In this document: piece after piece, positions 19,023 through 29,781 of the stretch | Numbering within the stretch: position 1 is the stretch's first letter | Layout: every line of letters begins with the position of its first letter | Origin: Nocardioides antri | Lineage (GTDB): Bacteria > Actinomycetota > Actinomycetes > Propionibacteriales > Nocardioidaceae | Assembly: GCF_008373765.1 (NCBI RefSeq) | Contig: NZ_VUJW01000003.1 | Span: 558,001 to 622,000, forward strand | Length of the DNA stretch: 64,000 nucleotides | Direction of reading: 5' to 3' | Translations under genes and position numbers: made by a program | Notes under the pieces: model-generated | The model's input: the letters and a program-made list of their open reading frames with translations, nothing else | What the model was told of the DNA's origin: nothing | The model's database searches: none

Positions 19023-19613
19023 TCAGCCTGTGTAGCGGGTCTCGCCGCACCCGCAGGCGGCGGTGAGCTCCGCGAAGAAGGCCCCGATGTCGACGCCGTC
19101 ACCCTCCACGCCGTAGTTCATGGCGACGACGACGTTCCCCGCCACCCAGGCGGGTGCGTTGGAGAGCACGCCGCTGGCAGGATCGAGGGCTTGCGCGGCG
19201 GTCGCCTCGTCGGGCATGACGGCGTACACGACCTGGTCGATGCGCCCCCCGCAGGCATAGCTGTGCAGTGCTGTCGCCTGCGCGGCGAACTCCTCCGACA
19301 GCGTCGTGAGAAGGTCGTCCACCTCCTGGAAGCTGCCGTCGGGACAGTCGGCCACCGGCTCGAAGGTCGCCTGCGCGATCGCCTCCACGGTCGCGACGTC
19401 CGGCGCCTCGCCGGCGGGCGTCGTCAGGCTCTCGGCAGTGGTTGCCGACTCGCTCGCCGTGGTGGTCTCCTCCGGCGGCGCCGTCACCGTGACGGTCTCC
19501 GTCGGCGCAGCATCGTCGTCCGGGTCGTCGCCGCCGCAGGAAGCGAGGAGCGCACCGGCGAGCAGCAGTGCGGGAGCGAGGAGCGTGCCTCGCGCGCGAC
19601 GTGGAAAGGGCAT
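19023..19613 (-). CDS. Lipoprotein with Thr/Glu-rich linker
   Basis: 196 residues. A signal peptide ends in LLASCGGD, a lipobox for diacylglyceryl attachment, then an acidic and Thr-rich linker (TETVTVTAPPEETTTASESA) leads to a globular domain. That domain has paired cysteines (VADCPDG, SYACGG, TAACGCGET). AGAGGAG before ATG 19613 supports the start. It sits between the two FnIII paralogues and in the same orientation. No family recognised. Confidence 0.7.
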   Translation of the reverse strand: MPFPRRARGTLLAPALLLAGALLASCGGDDPDDDAAPTETVTVTAPPEETTTASESATTAESLTTPAGEAPDVATVEAIAQATFEPVADCPDGSFQEVDDLLTTLSEEFAAQATALHSYACGGRIDQVVYAVMPDEATAAQALDPASGVLSNAPAWVAGNVVVAMNYGVEGDGVDIGAFFAELTAACGCGETRYTG

Positions 19614-19651
19614 GGGGCTCTCCTCTGACCGGGCGGGTGGCTGCCGGGGTG

Positions 19652-21511
19652 TCAGCCCGGCAGTCGGATGGCGGAGCTGAGGCTCGAGAACGCGCTGTTG
19701 CCGACCGCGTTGCTCGCCCGGACCTGGCACCGGTAGCCCTTGCCCGGCGTGAGGCTGAGCACGGTGATCGGCGAGGCGGCGCCCGGCCGCGCGCGGGTGA
19801 CGCCGCCGTCGGTCGAGACGCACCGCGCGAGGTACGACGTGATCGCGCTGCCGCCGTCGTAGGCCGGCGCCTGGAACGTCACCCTCGCCGAGCTCGACGT
19901 GACGGGCGCGACGGTGACGCTGCGGGGTGGGTCCGGGACGCTGGCCGCCAACGGGAAGGTGCTCGTCAGCGCCGAGTAGGCGCTGGCGCCGACGGCATTG
20001 AGGGCGCGCACCTGGCACTGGTAGCTCTTGCCCCGCGTCAGGTTCGGCACCGTGATCGGCGAGCCGGCAGCGCTCCGGGTCCGGGTGGTCCCGCCGTTCG
20101 GCGACGAGCACCGCGCGACGTACGACGTGATCGCACTGCCGCCGTTCCACGCCGGCGGCGAGAACGACACCTGCGCGGACGTCGCGGTCGCGCCGGTCGC
20201 GATCACGTTCGTGGGGACACCGGGCCTCGTCGGAGGCAGTGCGAACGTGCCGGAGTACGTGGAGAACTCGCCGTTGCCGACCGCATTGGAGGCTCGTACG
20301 CCGCAGGAGTAGCTCGCGCCGCCGGTCATGTGCCGCACCGTGACCGGCGAGCTCGTCCCGGTCGCGGCGCGGGTGACGCCACCGTTGGCCGAGACGCAGC
20401 GGGCGACGTACGACGTGATGGGACTGCCGCCGTCGGACGGCGTGGTGAACGACACGTCGGCCGTCGTCGACGACGTCGGGGTCCCCACGACGTTCGTCGG
20501 CCTCCCCGGCACCGTCGGCGCCGAGGGCGTGAAGCTCGCCGACTGCGACGACCAGGCACCTGCGCCGGCGCTGTTGGTGGCGCGGACCTGGCACCGGTAG
20601 GACCTGCCGGTCGTCAGCGAGCCGACGTCGATCGGGCTCGAGGTGCCGCTCACGGTCTGGGTCACGCCGCCGTCGCTCGACGAGCACTGGGCCGTGTAGC
20701 CCGTGATGGCCGCGCCGCCGTTGCTCGCGGGAGGGCTGAACGAGACCCGCGCGCTCGTCGGCGAGGTCGCGGTCGCGGTGACGTTGGTGGGCGCGCCCGG
20801 CGTGGTGACGGCGGGCGGGCCGGTCCAGAAGTCGATGGTCGGACTGAGCGGCGCGTTGGAGTTGCCGTCGGCGATCTGGATGTAGGCACCCAGCTGGGAG
20901 CCGTTCTGCTGCGAGGTCGCCCGGATCGGCACCAGGAACTCCCAGCTGGAGCCGTTGTATCCGTCTTCGGCCTGCGGCAGCGGCCAGCCGGTGTCCCAGT
21001 TCGGGTAGGAGTTGTAGTAGGTGCCGTCCGACTGCACGTTGCTCCACTGTGGGCACTGCCCGGTGTGCGTGACCTGGAACTGCGTCTGGTTCCGACCTGG
21101 CGGTGTGTAGTAGCACGCGATCGGCTGCGACTTGTCGAAGGCGACGCCGGACGGCAGCACGAACCTGGGGAAGATGCGCGGGTCGCTGCAGTGGGAGCCG
21201 AGCAGGATCGTATAAACGCTGAGGTACGTCGTCTCGCCGACCGCCGGCGTGACCGGGTTGGACGCCCGATCGCCCCAGTAGGAGACGAACGCGCCGATCC
21301 CGTACTCGCTGTAGGGCGTGCCGAACACGTACGACGGGCAGTTGGTGATCCAGGTGCGTTCCGACGCCCCGGAGTTCCACTGAGCGGCCGCGTGCGCCGG
21401 CGCGGGAGCAAGCGCGACGGCGGCGAGAGCCATCACCGCGGTGAGCGGCAGGGCGAGCAGCCGGCGCAGCGCGTTCCGAGACGGGGTCGGGCGTGTTTCG
21501 GATCGGGACAT
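19652..21511 (-). CDS. Secreted protein: unique N-domain plus four Cys-paired fibronectin-III repeats
   Basis: 619 residues, paralogue of the 16791-18359 product. It has the same N-domain with WNSG start and four aligned cysteines (TNCPSY, GSHCSD, ACYYTPPG, GQCPQWS). Four FnIII repeats follow (starting near APTNVTATAT, RPTNVVGTPT, VPTNVIATGA, PPRSVTVAPV), each with the same two-Cys pattern. CGGAGG six bases ahead selects ATG 21511 over 21544. The repeat number differs by one from its partner, so repeats have been gained or lost. Stop lies 38 bases before the lipoprotein start, suggesting one transcript. Confidence 0.72.
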   Translation of the reverse strand: MSRSETRPTPSRNALRRLLALPLTAVMALAAVALAPAPAHAAAQWNSGASERTWITNCPSYVFGTPYSEYGIGAFVSYWGDRASNPVTPAVGETTYLSVYTILLGSHCSDPRIFPRFVLPSGVAFDKSQPIACYYTPPGRNQTQFQVTHTGQCPQWSNVQSDGTYYNSYPNWDTGWPLPQAEDGYNGSSWEFLVPIRATSQQNGSQLGAYIQIADGNSNAPLSPTIDFWTGPPAVTTPGAPTNVTATATSPTSARVSFSPPASNGGAAITGYTAQCSSSDGGVTQTVSGTSSPIDVGSLTTGRSYRCQVRATNSAGAGAWSSQSASFTPSAPTVPGRPTNVVGTPTSSTTADVSFTTPSDGGSPITSYVARCVSANGGVTRAATGTSSPVTVRHMTGGASYSCGVRASNAVGNGEFSTYSGTFALPPTRPGVPTNVIATGATATSAQVSFSPPAWNGGSAITSYVARCSSPNGGTTRTRSAAGSPITVPNLTRGKSYQCQVRALNAVGASAYSALTSTFPLAASVPDPPRSVTVAPVTSSSARVTFQAPAYDGGSAITSYLARCVSTDGGVTRARPGAASPITVLSLTPGKGYRCQVRASNAVGNSAFSSLSSAIRLPG

Positions 21512-21608
21512 GGCGTCCTCCGGGGGCTCGGCGTATCCGCTCATCTCACCCGCTCCGGAAGGGCCACGCAGCGGATCCGGCGAAATTGGATCCTGCGGAT
21601 GACCTCTC

Positions 21609-21624
21609 TCATCCCTGGGGATGA
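21609..21624. promoter_or_regulatory. Palindrome between divergent FnIII and aminotransferase genes
   Basis: TCATCCC-TG-GGGATGA, a perfect 7+7 inverted repeat 27 bases before the aminotransferase GTG and 97 before the FnIII start. Its position in a divergent promoter region makes it a plausible operator; the cognate regulator is unknown. Confidence 0.4.
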
Positions 21625-21651
21625 GGAGGGGGCGTCGCTAGAGTCGGCCCC

Positions 21652-22824
21652 GTGCGCATCGGAGCCCGCCGTCTCGACGGCATCCCGACCACGATCTTCA
21701 CCGAGATGTCGGCGCTCGCCGTCCGCACCGGGGCGGTCAACCTCGGCCAGGGTTTCCCCGACCGCGACGGGCCGCCGGAGGTGATCGCCAGCGCCGTGGC
21801 GGCGCTGCAGGGCGGCGCCAACCAGTACGCGCCCGGGCCGGGCATCCCCGCGCTCCGGCAGGCGATCGCGCGTCACCAGCAGCGTCACTACGGCCTCGAC
21901 GTCGACCCGGACACCGAGGTGGTCGTCACCACCGGCTGCACCGAGGGCATCGCGGCCGCCCTGCTCGGGCTTGTCGACCCCGGCGACGAGGTGGTGGTCC
22001 TCGAGCCCTACTACGACTCCTACACCGCGATGATCGCCTTCGCCGGCGGCGTACGACGCCCCGTCACGCTCCGCTCTCCGGACTTCCGGCTCGACCCGGA
22101 GGCGCTGCGCGCCGCGGTCGGTCCGCAGACGAGGCTGATCCTGCTCAACAGTCCGCACAACCCGACCGGGACCGTGCTGAGCCGGGCCGAGCTGGCGGCG
22201 GTCGCGGAGGTCGCGACCGAGCACGACCTGGTCGTCGTCACCGACGAGGTCTACGAGCACCTCGTCTTCGACGACCACGAGCACGTGCCGCTCGCGACGC
22301 TGCCGGGGATGTGGGAGCGGACGGTGACCCTGTCCAGTGCCGGCAAGTCCTACTCCTTCACCGGCTGGAAGGTCGGCTGGGCGACCGGGCCTGCGCCGCT
22401 GGTGGGCGCGCTGTTCGCCGCCAAGCAGTGGCTGACCTTCACCTCGGGGGCGCCTTTGCAGCCCGCGGTCGCCACCGCGCTCGACGACTGCCCCGACTAC
22501 CCCGCCGACCTGGCGCGCTCGCTCCAGGAGCGGCGCGACCGGCTGGTCGCCGGGCTCGAGGGGGTCGGGCTCACGCCGTACGTCCCCCAGGGCACCTACT
22601 TCGTCGCCACCGACATCTCCCACCTCGGCTGGGCCAGCAGCCGCGACTTCTGCTGGGCGCTGCCGGAGCGCGCGGGCGTGGTCGCCGTGCCGCTGGAGGT
22701 GTTCTACGACGACCCCGACGCGCCCGGCGCGGGCCGGCAGCTGGTGCGGTGGGCGTTCTGCAAGGAGGCGGGCGTGATCGACGAGGCGCTACGACGGCTC
22801 GGGGCCGCCGACCTCAGCGCTTGA
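21652..22824 (+). CDS. PLP-dependent class I/II aminotransferase
   Basis: 390 residues, fold type I. Motifs: NLGQGFPDRDGPPEV, NQYAPGPGIPALRQAIA, LNSPHNPTGTVLS, TDEVYEHLVFD and SSAGKSYSFTGWKVGW, which holds the PLP lysine. The pattern resembles N-succinyldiaminopimelate aminotransferase (DapC, Rv0858c type) and kynurenine/methionine transaminases. A lysine-pathway role is possible but no other dap gene is here. GTG 21652 start. Its 3' end overlaps the convergent membrane-protein gene by 11 bases. Confidence 0.88.
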   Translation: MRIGARRLDGIPTTIFTEMSALAVRTGAVNLGQGFPDRDGPPEVIASAVAALQGGANQYAPGPGIPALRQAIARHQQRHYGLDVDPDTEVVVTTGCTEGIAAALLGLVDPGDEVVVLEPYYDSYTAMIAFAGGVRRPVTLRSPDFRLDPEALRAAVGPQTRLILLNSPHNPTGTVLSRAELAAVAEVATEHDLVVVTDEVYEHLVFDDHEHVPLATLPGMWERTVTLSSAGKSYSFTGWKVGWATGPAPLVGALFAAKQWLTFTSGAPLQPAVATALDDCPDYPADLARSLQERRDRLVAGLEGVGLTPYVPQGTYFVATDISHLGWASSRDFCWALPERAGVVAVPLEVFYDDPDAPGAGRQLVRWAFCKEAGVIDEALRRLGAADLSA

Positions 22825-23896
22825 ACCAGGCCGAGACGTCGGACCGGAGCAACAGCCAGACGGTCACCAGCGCCGCTCCCAGCAGCACCACCAGCAGCGG
22901 GTTGACCAGGGTCGCCGCGAGGAGCAGCAGGCCGACGACCGCCGTCGACACCACGAGCGCGATCCGCGCCCACTGCTGGCGCCGGATGGCCAGCACCGCC
23001 AGCACGCTCGCCGCCACGGACCACACCAGGATGATCGCGGTCATCACGAACGTGCCGGTCGCCAGGTCGGCCTCGGTCATCCCCTGCGTGTCGAGGTCGG
23101 CCTGCTGCCGCTCCAGCTCGGCGAAGAAGTCGTCCCGCGCCACGGCCATGACCAGCGACAGGAGCAGCATCATCCCGGACACCAGCGCGGAGGACACCCA
23201 CACGATGACGCAGGCCGAGATGAGGGCGCCGGGGCGCTTCGCAGGCGCGTACGGCGACACGGCCGGCTCGGGCTCGGGGGTCTCCGGCAGCGGGGCGCCG
23301 TAGGGGCTGGAGTGGGGCCCGGGCTGCGTGGTCGGTCGCGACTCCTGCGCGGGTGGGGCCGGTGGGACGACCGGCGCCTCCGGCTTGGCGGGGGTGTCGA
23401 TCCCCTCACGCGGCTGCACGGCGAACGGGTCGTGGCGGCGGGAGGGCGTGCTGGCGGAGGCCGGGAGCCACGGCCGGCCGGCGAACCAGTCACGGGTCGG
23501 TCGTAGCCACAGCATGGCGACGCCGGCGACGACGAGGGGCGCGAAGAACCCACGGGTGGCGAAGCCGCCGACCAGCACCAACGGGGCGAGCAGCGTCAGC
23601 GCCAGCCGGGCGCTCGTCGACTTCTGCAGGGCCTGGACGCCGAGGATCGCCGACGCCGTCGCGGCCGCCGCGGCGACCATGCAGAGGACCCGGATCGTGG
23701 TCTTCAGGCCCTCGAGGCCGACTCCCGTGCCGGAGAGCGGAGGCTCGGACAGCACGCGCTGGAGCTCCTCCTGCGCCTCCAAGGTGTGCAGGGTGGAGAT
23801 CCGCTGCCACGCGGTCAGCACCAGGATCACCGAGCCGCCGATGATCAGCCAGGCAGCGAACGTGGCCTGACCCGGCCGGGGCGCGTTCTGGCTCAT
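22814..23896 (-). CDS. Multi-pass membrane protein, unknown function
   Basis: 360 residues: about four helices in the N-terminal half, a cytoplasmic Pro-rich disordered linker (PPAPPAQESRPTTQPGP, roughly residues 170-225), then about four more helices (GALISACVIVWVSSALVSGM, LATGTFVMTAIILVWSVAAS, IALVVSTAVVGLLLLA). The N- and C-terminal halves look like repeats of a small four-helix unit found in many actinobacterial proteins with no assigned role. ATG 23896 (MSQNAPRPGQ) has GGAG ahead. It lies 34 bases after clpB on the same strand. Confidence 0.65.
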   Translation of the reverse strand: MSQNAPRPGQATFAAWLIIGGSVILVLTAWQRISTLHTLEAQEELQRVLSEPPLSGTGVGLEGLKTTIRVLCMVAAAAATASAILGVQALQKSTSARLALTLLAPLVLVGGFATRGFFAPLVVAGVAMLWLRPTRDWFAGRPWLPASASTPSRRHDPFAVQPREGIDTPAKPEAPVVPPAPPAQESRPTTQPGPHSSPYGAPLPETPEPEPAVSPYAPAKRPGALISACVIVWVSSALVSGMMLLLSLVMAVARDDFFAELERQQADLDTQGMTEADLATGTFVMTAIILVWSVAASVLAVLAIRRQQWARIALVVSTAVVGLLLLAATLVNPLLVVLLGAALVTVWLLLRSDVSAWFKR

Positions 23897-23930
23897 GGCT
23901 CCATTCCACCAGACGGGTCCCCACCGGGGA

Positions 23931-26519
<2,589 letters not shown>

Positions 26520-26618
26520 CTGCGGTGGGTCCTCCTACGACGTCGGCATGTCTGATGGTGACGGCTCCGGCCCCGGGATCACCAGGGCCAGCGCGTCACC
26601 ACTTCCAACGTCGCCAAA

Positions 26619-26639
26619 GTTGAGTCTGTTCCGCTCAAC
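26619..26639 (-). promoter_or_regulatory. HAIR operator for HspR upstream of clpB
   Basis: GTTGAGT-N7-GCTCAAC, within a 9-bp perfect inverted repeat (26616-26642). The HAIR consensus is CTTGAGT-N7-ACTCAAG, so spacing is exact and six of seven positions match in each arm. hspR itself is in this window at 31231-31674. Confidence 0.85.
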
Positions 26640-26669
26640 TTTGGGTTTTTTCCGGGAGCGAGGCTGTCG

Positions 26670-27605
26670 CTACTCCGTTTCCATCTCCGGGGGCGTGTCG
26701 TGCTCGGGAAGCGCGGGACTGGCCGCGGTCACCTCGTCGACGAGCGCCTGCTTCACGAACTCCTCGCCGAACGGCGTGAGATGGACGCTGCGGCGTACGA
26801 CCTTGGGGAACTTCACCGAGTGCATGGCCGCGAGCACGTCGGGCTGCGCCTCGAGGACCTGGTACTCGAGGTGGTCGCGCAGCGCCTCGCGGGAGAACCA
26901 GATCAGGCCGAGCCGGTACAGGTTGTTGAGGTACGACGGCACCTGGTCGAGGTAGCGGAGGCCGGCGCGGGCGCCGATCATGTTGAGGCCGGGCGCGATG
27001 AGCTGGCTGCTGACCATGCCGACCGGCCCGCCCGTGCGGATGTCGACGCTCGGCTGCGGGCCGTTCTTGAGCAGCATGACCAGGATGCGGGCCTCGTCGG
27101 GCGCCAGGTCGTCGAGGATCCGGTCGAAGGCAGGGTGCCCGTTGTCGGTGGCCCACACGTCACGGGACTTCTCGAGCAGCTCCTGGCCGCGCTCCCGGAG
27201 CGAGGTCGCCCGGACCGAGGTCACCTCGCCGATCACCCGGCCGTTGTCGCTTGAGGGCGGCCGGGACGTCGGGCCGGTGTCCGCACCGCTCAGCTGCTCG
27301 CCCGCCTTCAGGAGGGCCGTGCCGACCGGCACGCCGTCAGCGACCTGGCGGGCGATGTCCCCGACCGTGCCGACCACGGACCCGACGTCGCGGATGAGGG
27401 CGACCGCCTCGTCGCGGTTGGTCGCGGCGCGGCCCACCCGGCGCCAGTTCCGCGCGGTCGTCCGCAGGCCCCAGCCGGTCGTGTTGACGGCGGCCGTCGC
27501 GGCGACCCGCGCCAGCCCGGGCAGCGAGTCGACGACCGCCCCGTTGCCCGCCACCGCGGGCAGCTGGGGAAGCCCGTCCCTGTCAAGGTTCTCAGTCATC
27601 GTCAC
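26670..27605 (-). CDS. Abi-alpha (DUF4393) family protein
   Basis: 311 residues. The C-terminal half matches the Abi_alpha/DUF4393 pattern: DDLAPDEARILVMLLKNGPQ, GPVGMVSSQLIAPGLNMIGA, PSYLNNLYRLGLIWFS and VHLTPFGEEFVKQAL, a mostly alpha-helical fold with a winged-helix look. The family was named from phage abortive infection loci, but chromosomal actinobacterial copies have no proven defence role. GTG 27605 has AAGG nine bases ahead; ATG 27599 is the alternative. It lies 20 bases after the DUF445 gene, so they form an operon. Confidence 0.75.
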   Translation of the reverse strand: MTMTENLDRDGLPQLPAVAGNGAVVDSLPGLARVAATAAVNTTGWGLRTTARNWRRVGRAATNRDEAVALIRDVGSVVGTVGDIARQVADGVPVGTALLKAGEQLSGADTGPTSRPPSSDNGRVIGEVTSVRATSLRERGQELLEKSRDVWATDNGHPAFDRILDDLAPDEARILVMLLKNGPQPSVDIRTGGPVGMVSSQLIAPGLNMIGARAGLRYLDQVPSYLNNLYRLGLIWFSREALRDHLEYQVLEAQPDVLAAMHSVKFPKVVRRSVHLTPFGEEFVKQALVDEVTAASPALPEHDTPPEMETE

Positions 27606-27625
27606 TCAGTACAGCCTTCTCGTGG

Positions 27626-28957
27626 TCACGGAGGGAACCCGGGGATCCAGCCCCAGTTGAAGAAACCCAGGTGGATGATCCCGCCGGCCGCGCCCATGAT
27701 CGCGCCGTGGGCGTAGAGCATCCACTCGTCCTCCTTGATGGCAGAGCGCATCATCTCCACGAAGTCCCGCGGCGGCAGCTCCTTGGTGCGCCGCGCGATC
27801 AGGACCCTGATCTTCTCCGACTGACGCTTGCTGAAGGCCGGGTCACGGAACGGCGTGATCGTGCGGCCCACGGCCTCCATGGCGAAGGACTCGCGGATCC
27901 GGTCGAACGTGTCGGCGCCCACCATGACCTTGGCGGCGCCGCGGAGCGGGCCTGCTGCCTTGTCGATCGCCGGTCGCATCGCGGTGGCGATCATCTGGCG
28001 GGTGCGGTCACCCCGAGGCCCGTCCATGAGGAAGTCGCCGATCCGCTCCAGCGTGACGACGTCGTCGGCGATGATCCCGGCGTAGACCTCGGCGCACTCG
28101 TCCTGGCGGCGCAGGAACAGGCCCTGCATCTTGATGCCGAGGATCCGCTTCGGCTCCGGCGGCTCGAAGATCAGCCACATGCCGAGCGCGTTGGTGACCC
28201 ATCCGACGATCACGCCGAGGATCGGCAGCAGCCACCAGATGTGCCAGGTCTGGTCGATGACCGCGACGGGGATGCCGAGCAGGAACCCGAAGATGAACCC
28301 GAAGAGCACCATCATGTTGAGCTCTCTCTGACCGACGTCGCGGAACACGCGGACCACGAGGTCGGGGTTCTTGCGGAAGTGGTCGATGACCATGATCTTC
28401 GGGTCGAGCAGCTGGTTGATGTGCACGCCGATCTCGTCGGTGATCGTCGTGACGACGCCGGGGAGCTGGGCCTGGACCCGCGCGATGACGCCCTGCTTGA
28501 GCGGCGCGGGGAGGTCGCGCCACAGCTTCGGCTGCTCGCGGCGCATGATCTCGTCGACCATCTGGGGGAGGTCGGGCTCGAACACCCTGACGATGTGCGC
28601 CGCGATCTCCTCGGGCTCCAGCTGCGCGTAGAACTCGGCCGGGGTGCCGAGCTTCGCGATCACCTTGTCGACGGCGATGCTGCCCATCTTCGCCGCCCGC
28701 GCAGGGACGATGCCCTGCCAGCCGACGCGACCGAACGGGATCCCCGGCACCTCCTGGAGCTTGCGCGGGATGACGGTCGCGAGCTCTCGCAGACCGGGGA
28801 CCTTGAACCCGTAGAACTTGACGGGGCTGAAGAGCATCCACAGGCCCGACCAGTTGATCAGCCAGCCGACGATGCCGGTGAAGAACGGGATCGAGATGAA
28901 CGCGAACCAGTCAACGTGGTGCACCCAGTCCTCGAGCCACTGTTGTACTGCGTCCAC
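27626..28957 (-). CDS. DUF445 family membrane protein
   Basis: 443 residues with hydrophobic segments at both ends and mid-chain (FISIPFFTGIVGWLINW, LFGFIFGFLLGIPVAV, IWWLLPILGVIVGWVTNALG). The repeated GW(L/V)(I/T)N motif (VGWLINWSGLWMLF and VGWVTNALGMWLIFEP) is the DUF445/YjiN hallmark. Between them lies a long helical extracytoplasmic or cytoplasmic region. GGGGTG before GTG 28957 favours that start over 28975. Function unknown. Operon with the Abi-alpha gene. Confidence 0.8.
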   Translation of the reverse strand: MDAVQQWLEDWVHHVDWFAFISIPFFTGIVGWLINWSGLWMLFSPVKFYGFKVPGLRELATVIPRKLQEVPGIPFGRVGWQGIVPARAAKMGSIAVDKVIAKLGTPAEFYAQLEPEEIAAHIVRVFEPDLPQMVDEIMRREQPKLWRDLPAPLKQGVIARVQAQLPGVVTTITDEIGVHINQLLDPKIMVIDHFRKNPDLVVRVFRDVGQRELNMMVLFGFIFGFLLGIPVAVIDQTWHIWWLLPILGVIVGWVTNALGMWLIFEPPEPKRILGIKMQGLFLRRQDECAEVYAGIIADDVVTLERIGDFLMDGPRGDRTRQMIATAMRPAIDKAAGPLRGAAKVMVGADTFDRIRESFAMEAVGRTITPFRDPAFSKRQSEKIRVLIARRTKELPPRDFVEMMRSAIKEDEWMLYAHGAIMGAAGGIIHLGFFNWGWIPGFPP

Positions 28958-29115
28958 GCATGCACCCCTGTCCACCGATCGGGCCGCCCCATGAGACCCG
29001 AACGTTCACCCGAGTGCCCTGAGGGTAGTGCCTGGCGTGGGCACCGGCACACCCATCCGCGCAACGGACTGTCGCACATACTGGCGGGGTAGAGAACCGC
29101 TCCGCGGACCCGGCC

Positions 29116-29748
29116 TCACCGCAGGAACGTGAACCAGTGACGACCGGGCTCGAGCGGACGCGGAGGAGCCACGAGGCGGTGGACGCCCACCGACCACGTG
29201 TCGCTCTCGGGCGCCACGAACGCGAGCTCCTCGAACCCGGCGGCGGCGAACCACTCCCTGATCGAGGGCGTGAGATCCGGCTCTCCGCGGTGGCGTGTCC
29301 AGATCACCTCGGCGCCAGGCGCGGACAGCTGGCGGGCTGCTTCGACGGTACGCCGGACGTCGCGGTCGCTGATGTTGCCGAAGATGCCGCAGAGCAGGAG
29401 CAGGTCGACCGGCACCGCGTCGCTGTAGACATCGCTCTGCGCCGCGTCGGCTTGTCGAACCTCGACCCGCGCAGGCAGGGGCGCGGCTGTCTGTCGCGCG
29501 CGGGCGGCCAGCACGGCGTCGTACTCGACCAGGAGGGCGGTGACCCGGCCCGCGTCCGAGCGTCGCGCCAGCACGCCGAGCAGGTCCCGGCCGTCGCCCG
29601 CGCAGGCACTGACGACGCGGAGCGGGTTCGGCGCGGTCGTGTCGAGGACGCGGTCGATCTGGGAACGCACGGCGGCGAGCCGGTCGGACAGCCCGGAGCC
29701 CGGCGCCGCATACGCGTCGTGCCATGCCGACCAGTCCGTGTTCGCCAC
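29116..29748 (-). CDS. SAM-dependent methyltransferase-like protein
   Basis: 210 residues. LRVVSACAGDGRDLLGVLA is motif I with the SAM-binding glycines, TALLVEYDAVLA the acidic loop after strand 2, and ADAAQSDVYSDAVPVDLLLLCGIFGNI motifs II/IV. GAEVIWTRHRGEPDLTPSIREWF follows. The shape resembles small methyltransferases of the PF12147/Methyltransf_20 type. GTG 29748 start. Substrate unknown. It is separated by 33 bases from the HNH gene, same strand. Confidence 0.72.
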   Translation of the reverse strand: MANTDWSAWHDAYAAPGSGLSDRLAAVRSQIDRVLDTTAPNPLRVVSACAGDGRDLLGVLARRSDAGRVTALLVEYDAVLAARARQTAAPLPARVEVRQADAAQSDVYSDAVPVDLLLLCGIFGNISDRDVRRTVEAARQLSAPGAEVIWTRHRGEPDLTPSIREWFAAAGFEELAFVAPESDTWSVGVHRLVAPPRPLEPGRHWFTFLR

Positions 29749-29781
29749 AGGTCGAATCTAGGCTCCCGCCCACCCCTCCGG

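Noticed and set aside
26616-26652. Plus-strand Rho-independent terminator (stem then GGGTTTTTT)
   Set aside because: No plus-strand gene precedes it; exact HAIR spacing upstream of clpB explains the inverted repeat better.
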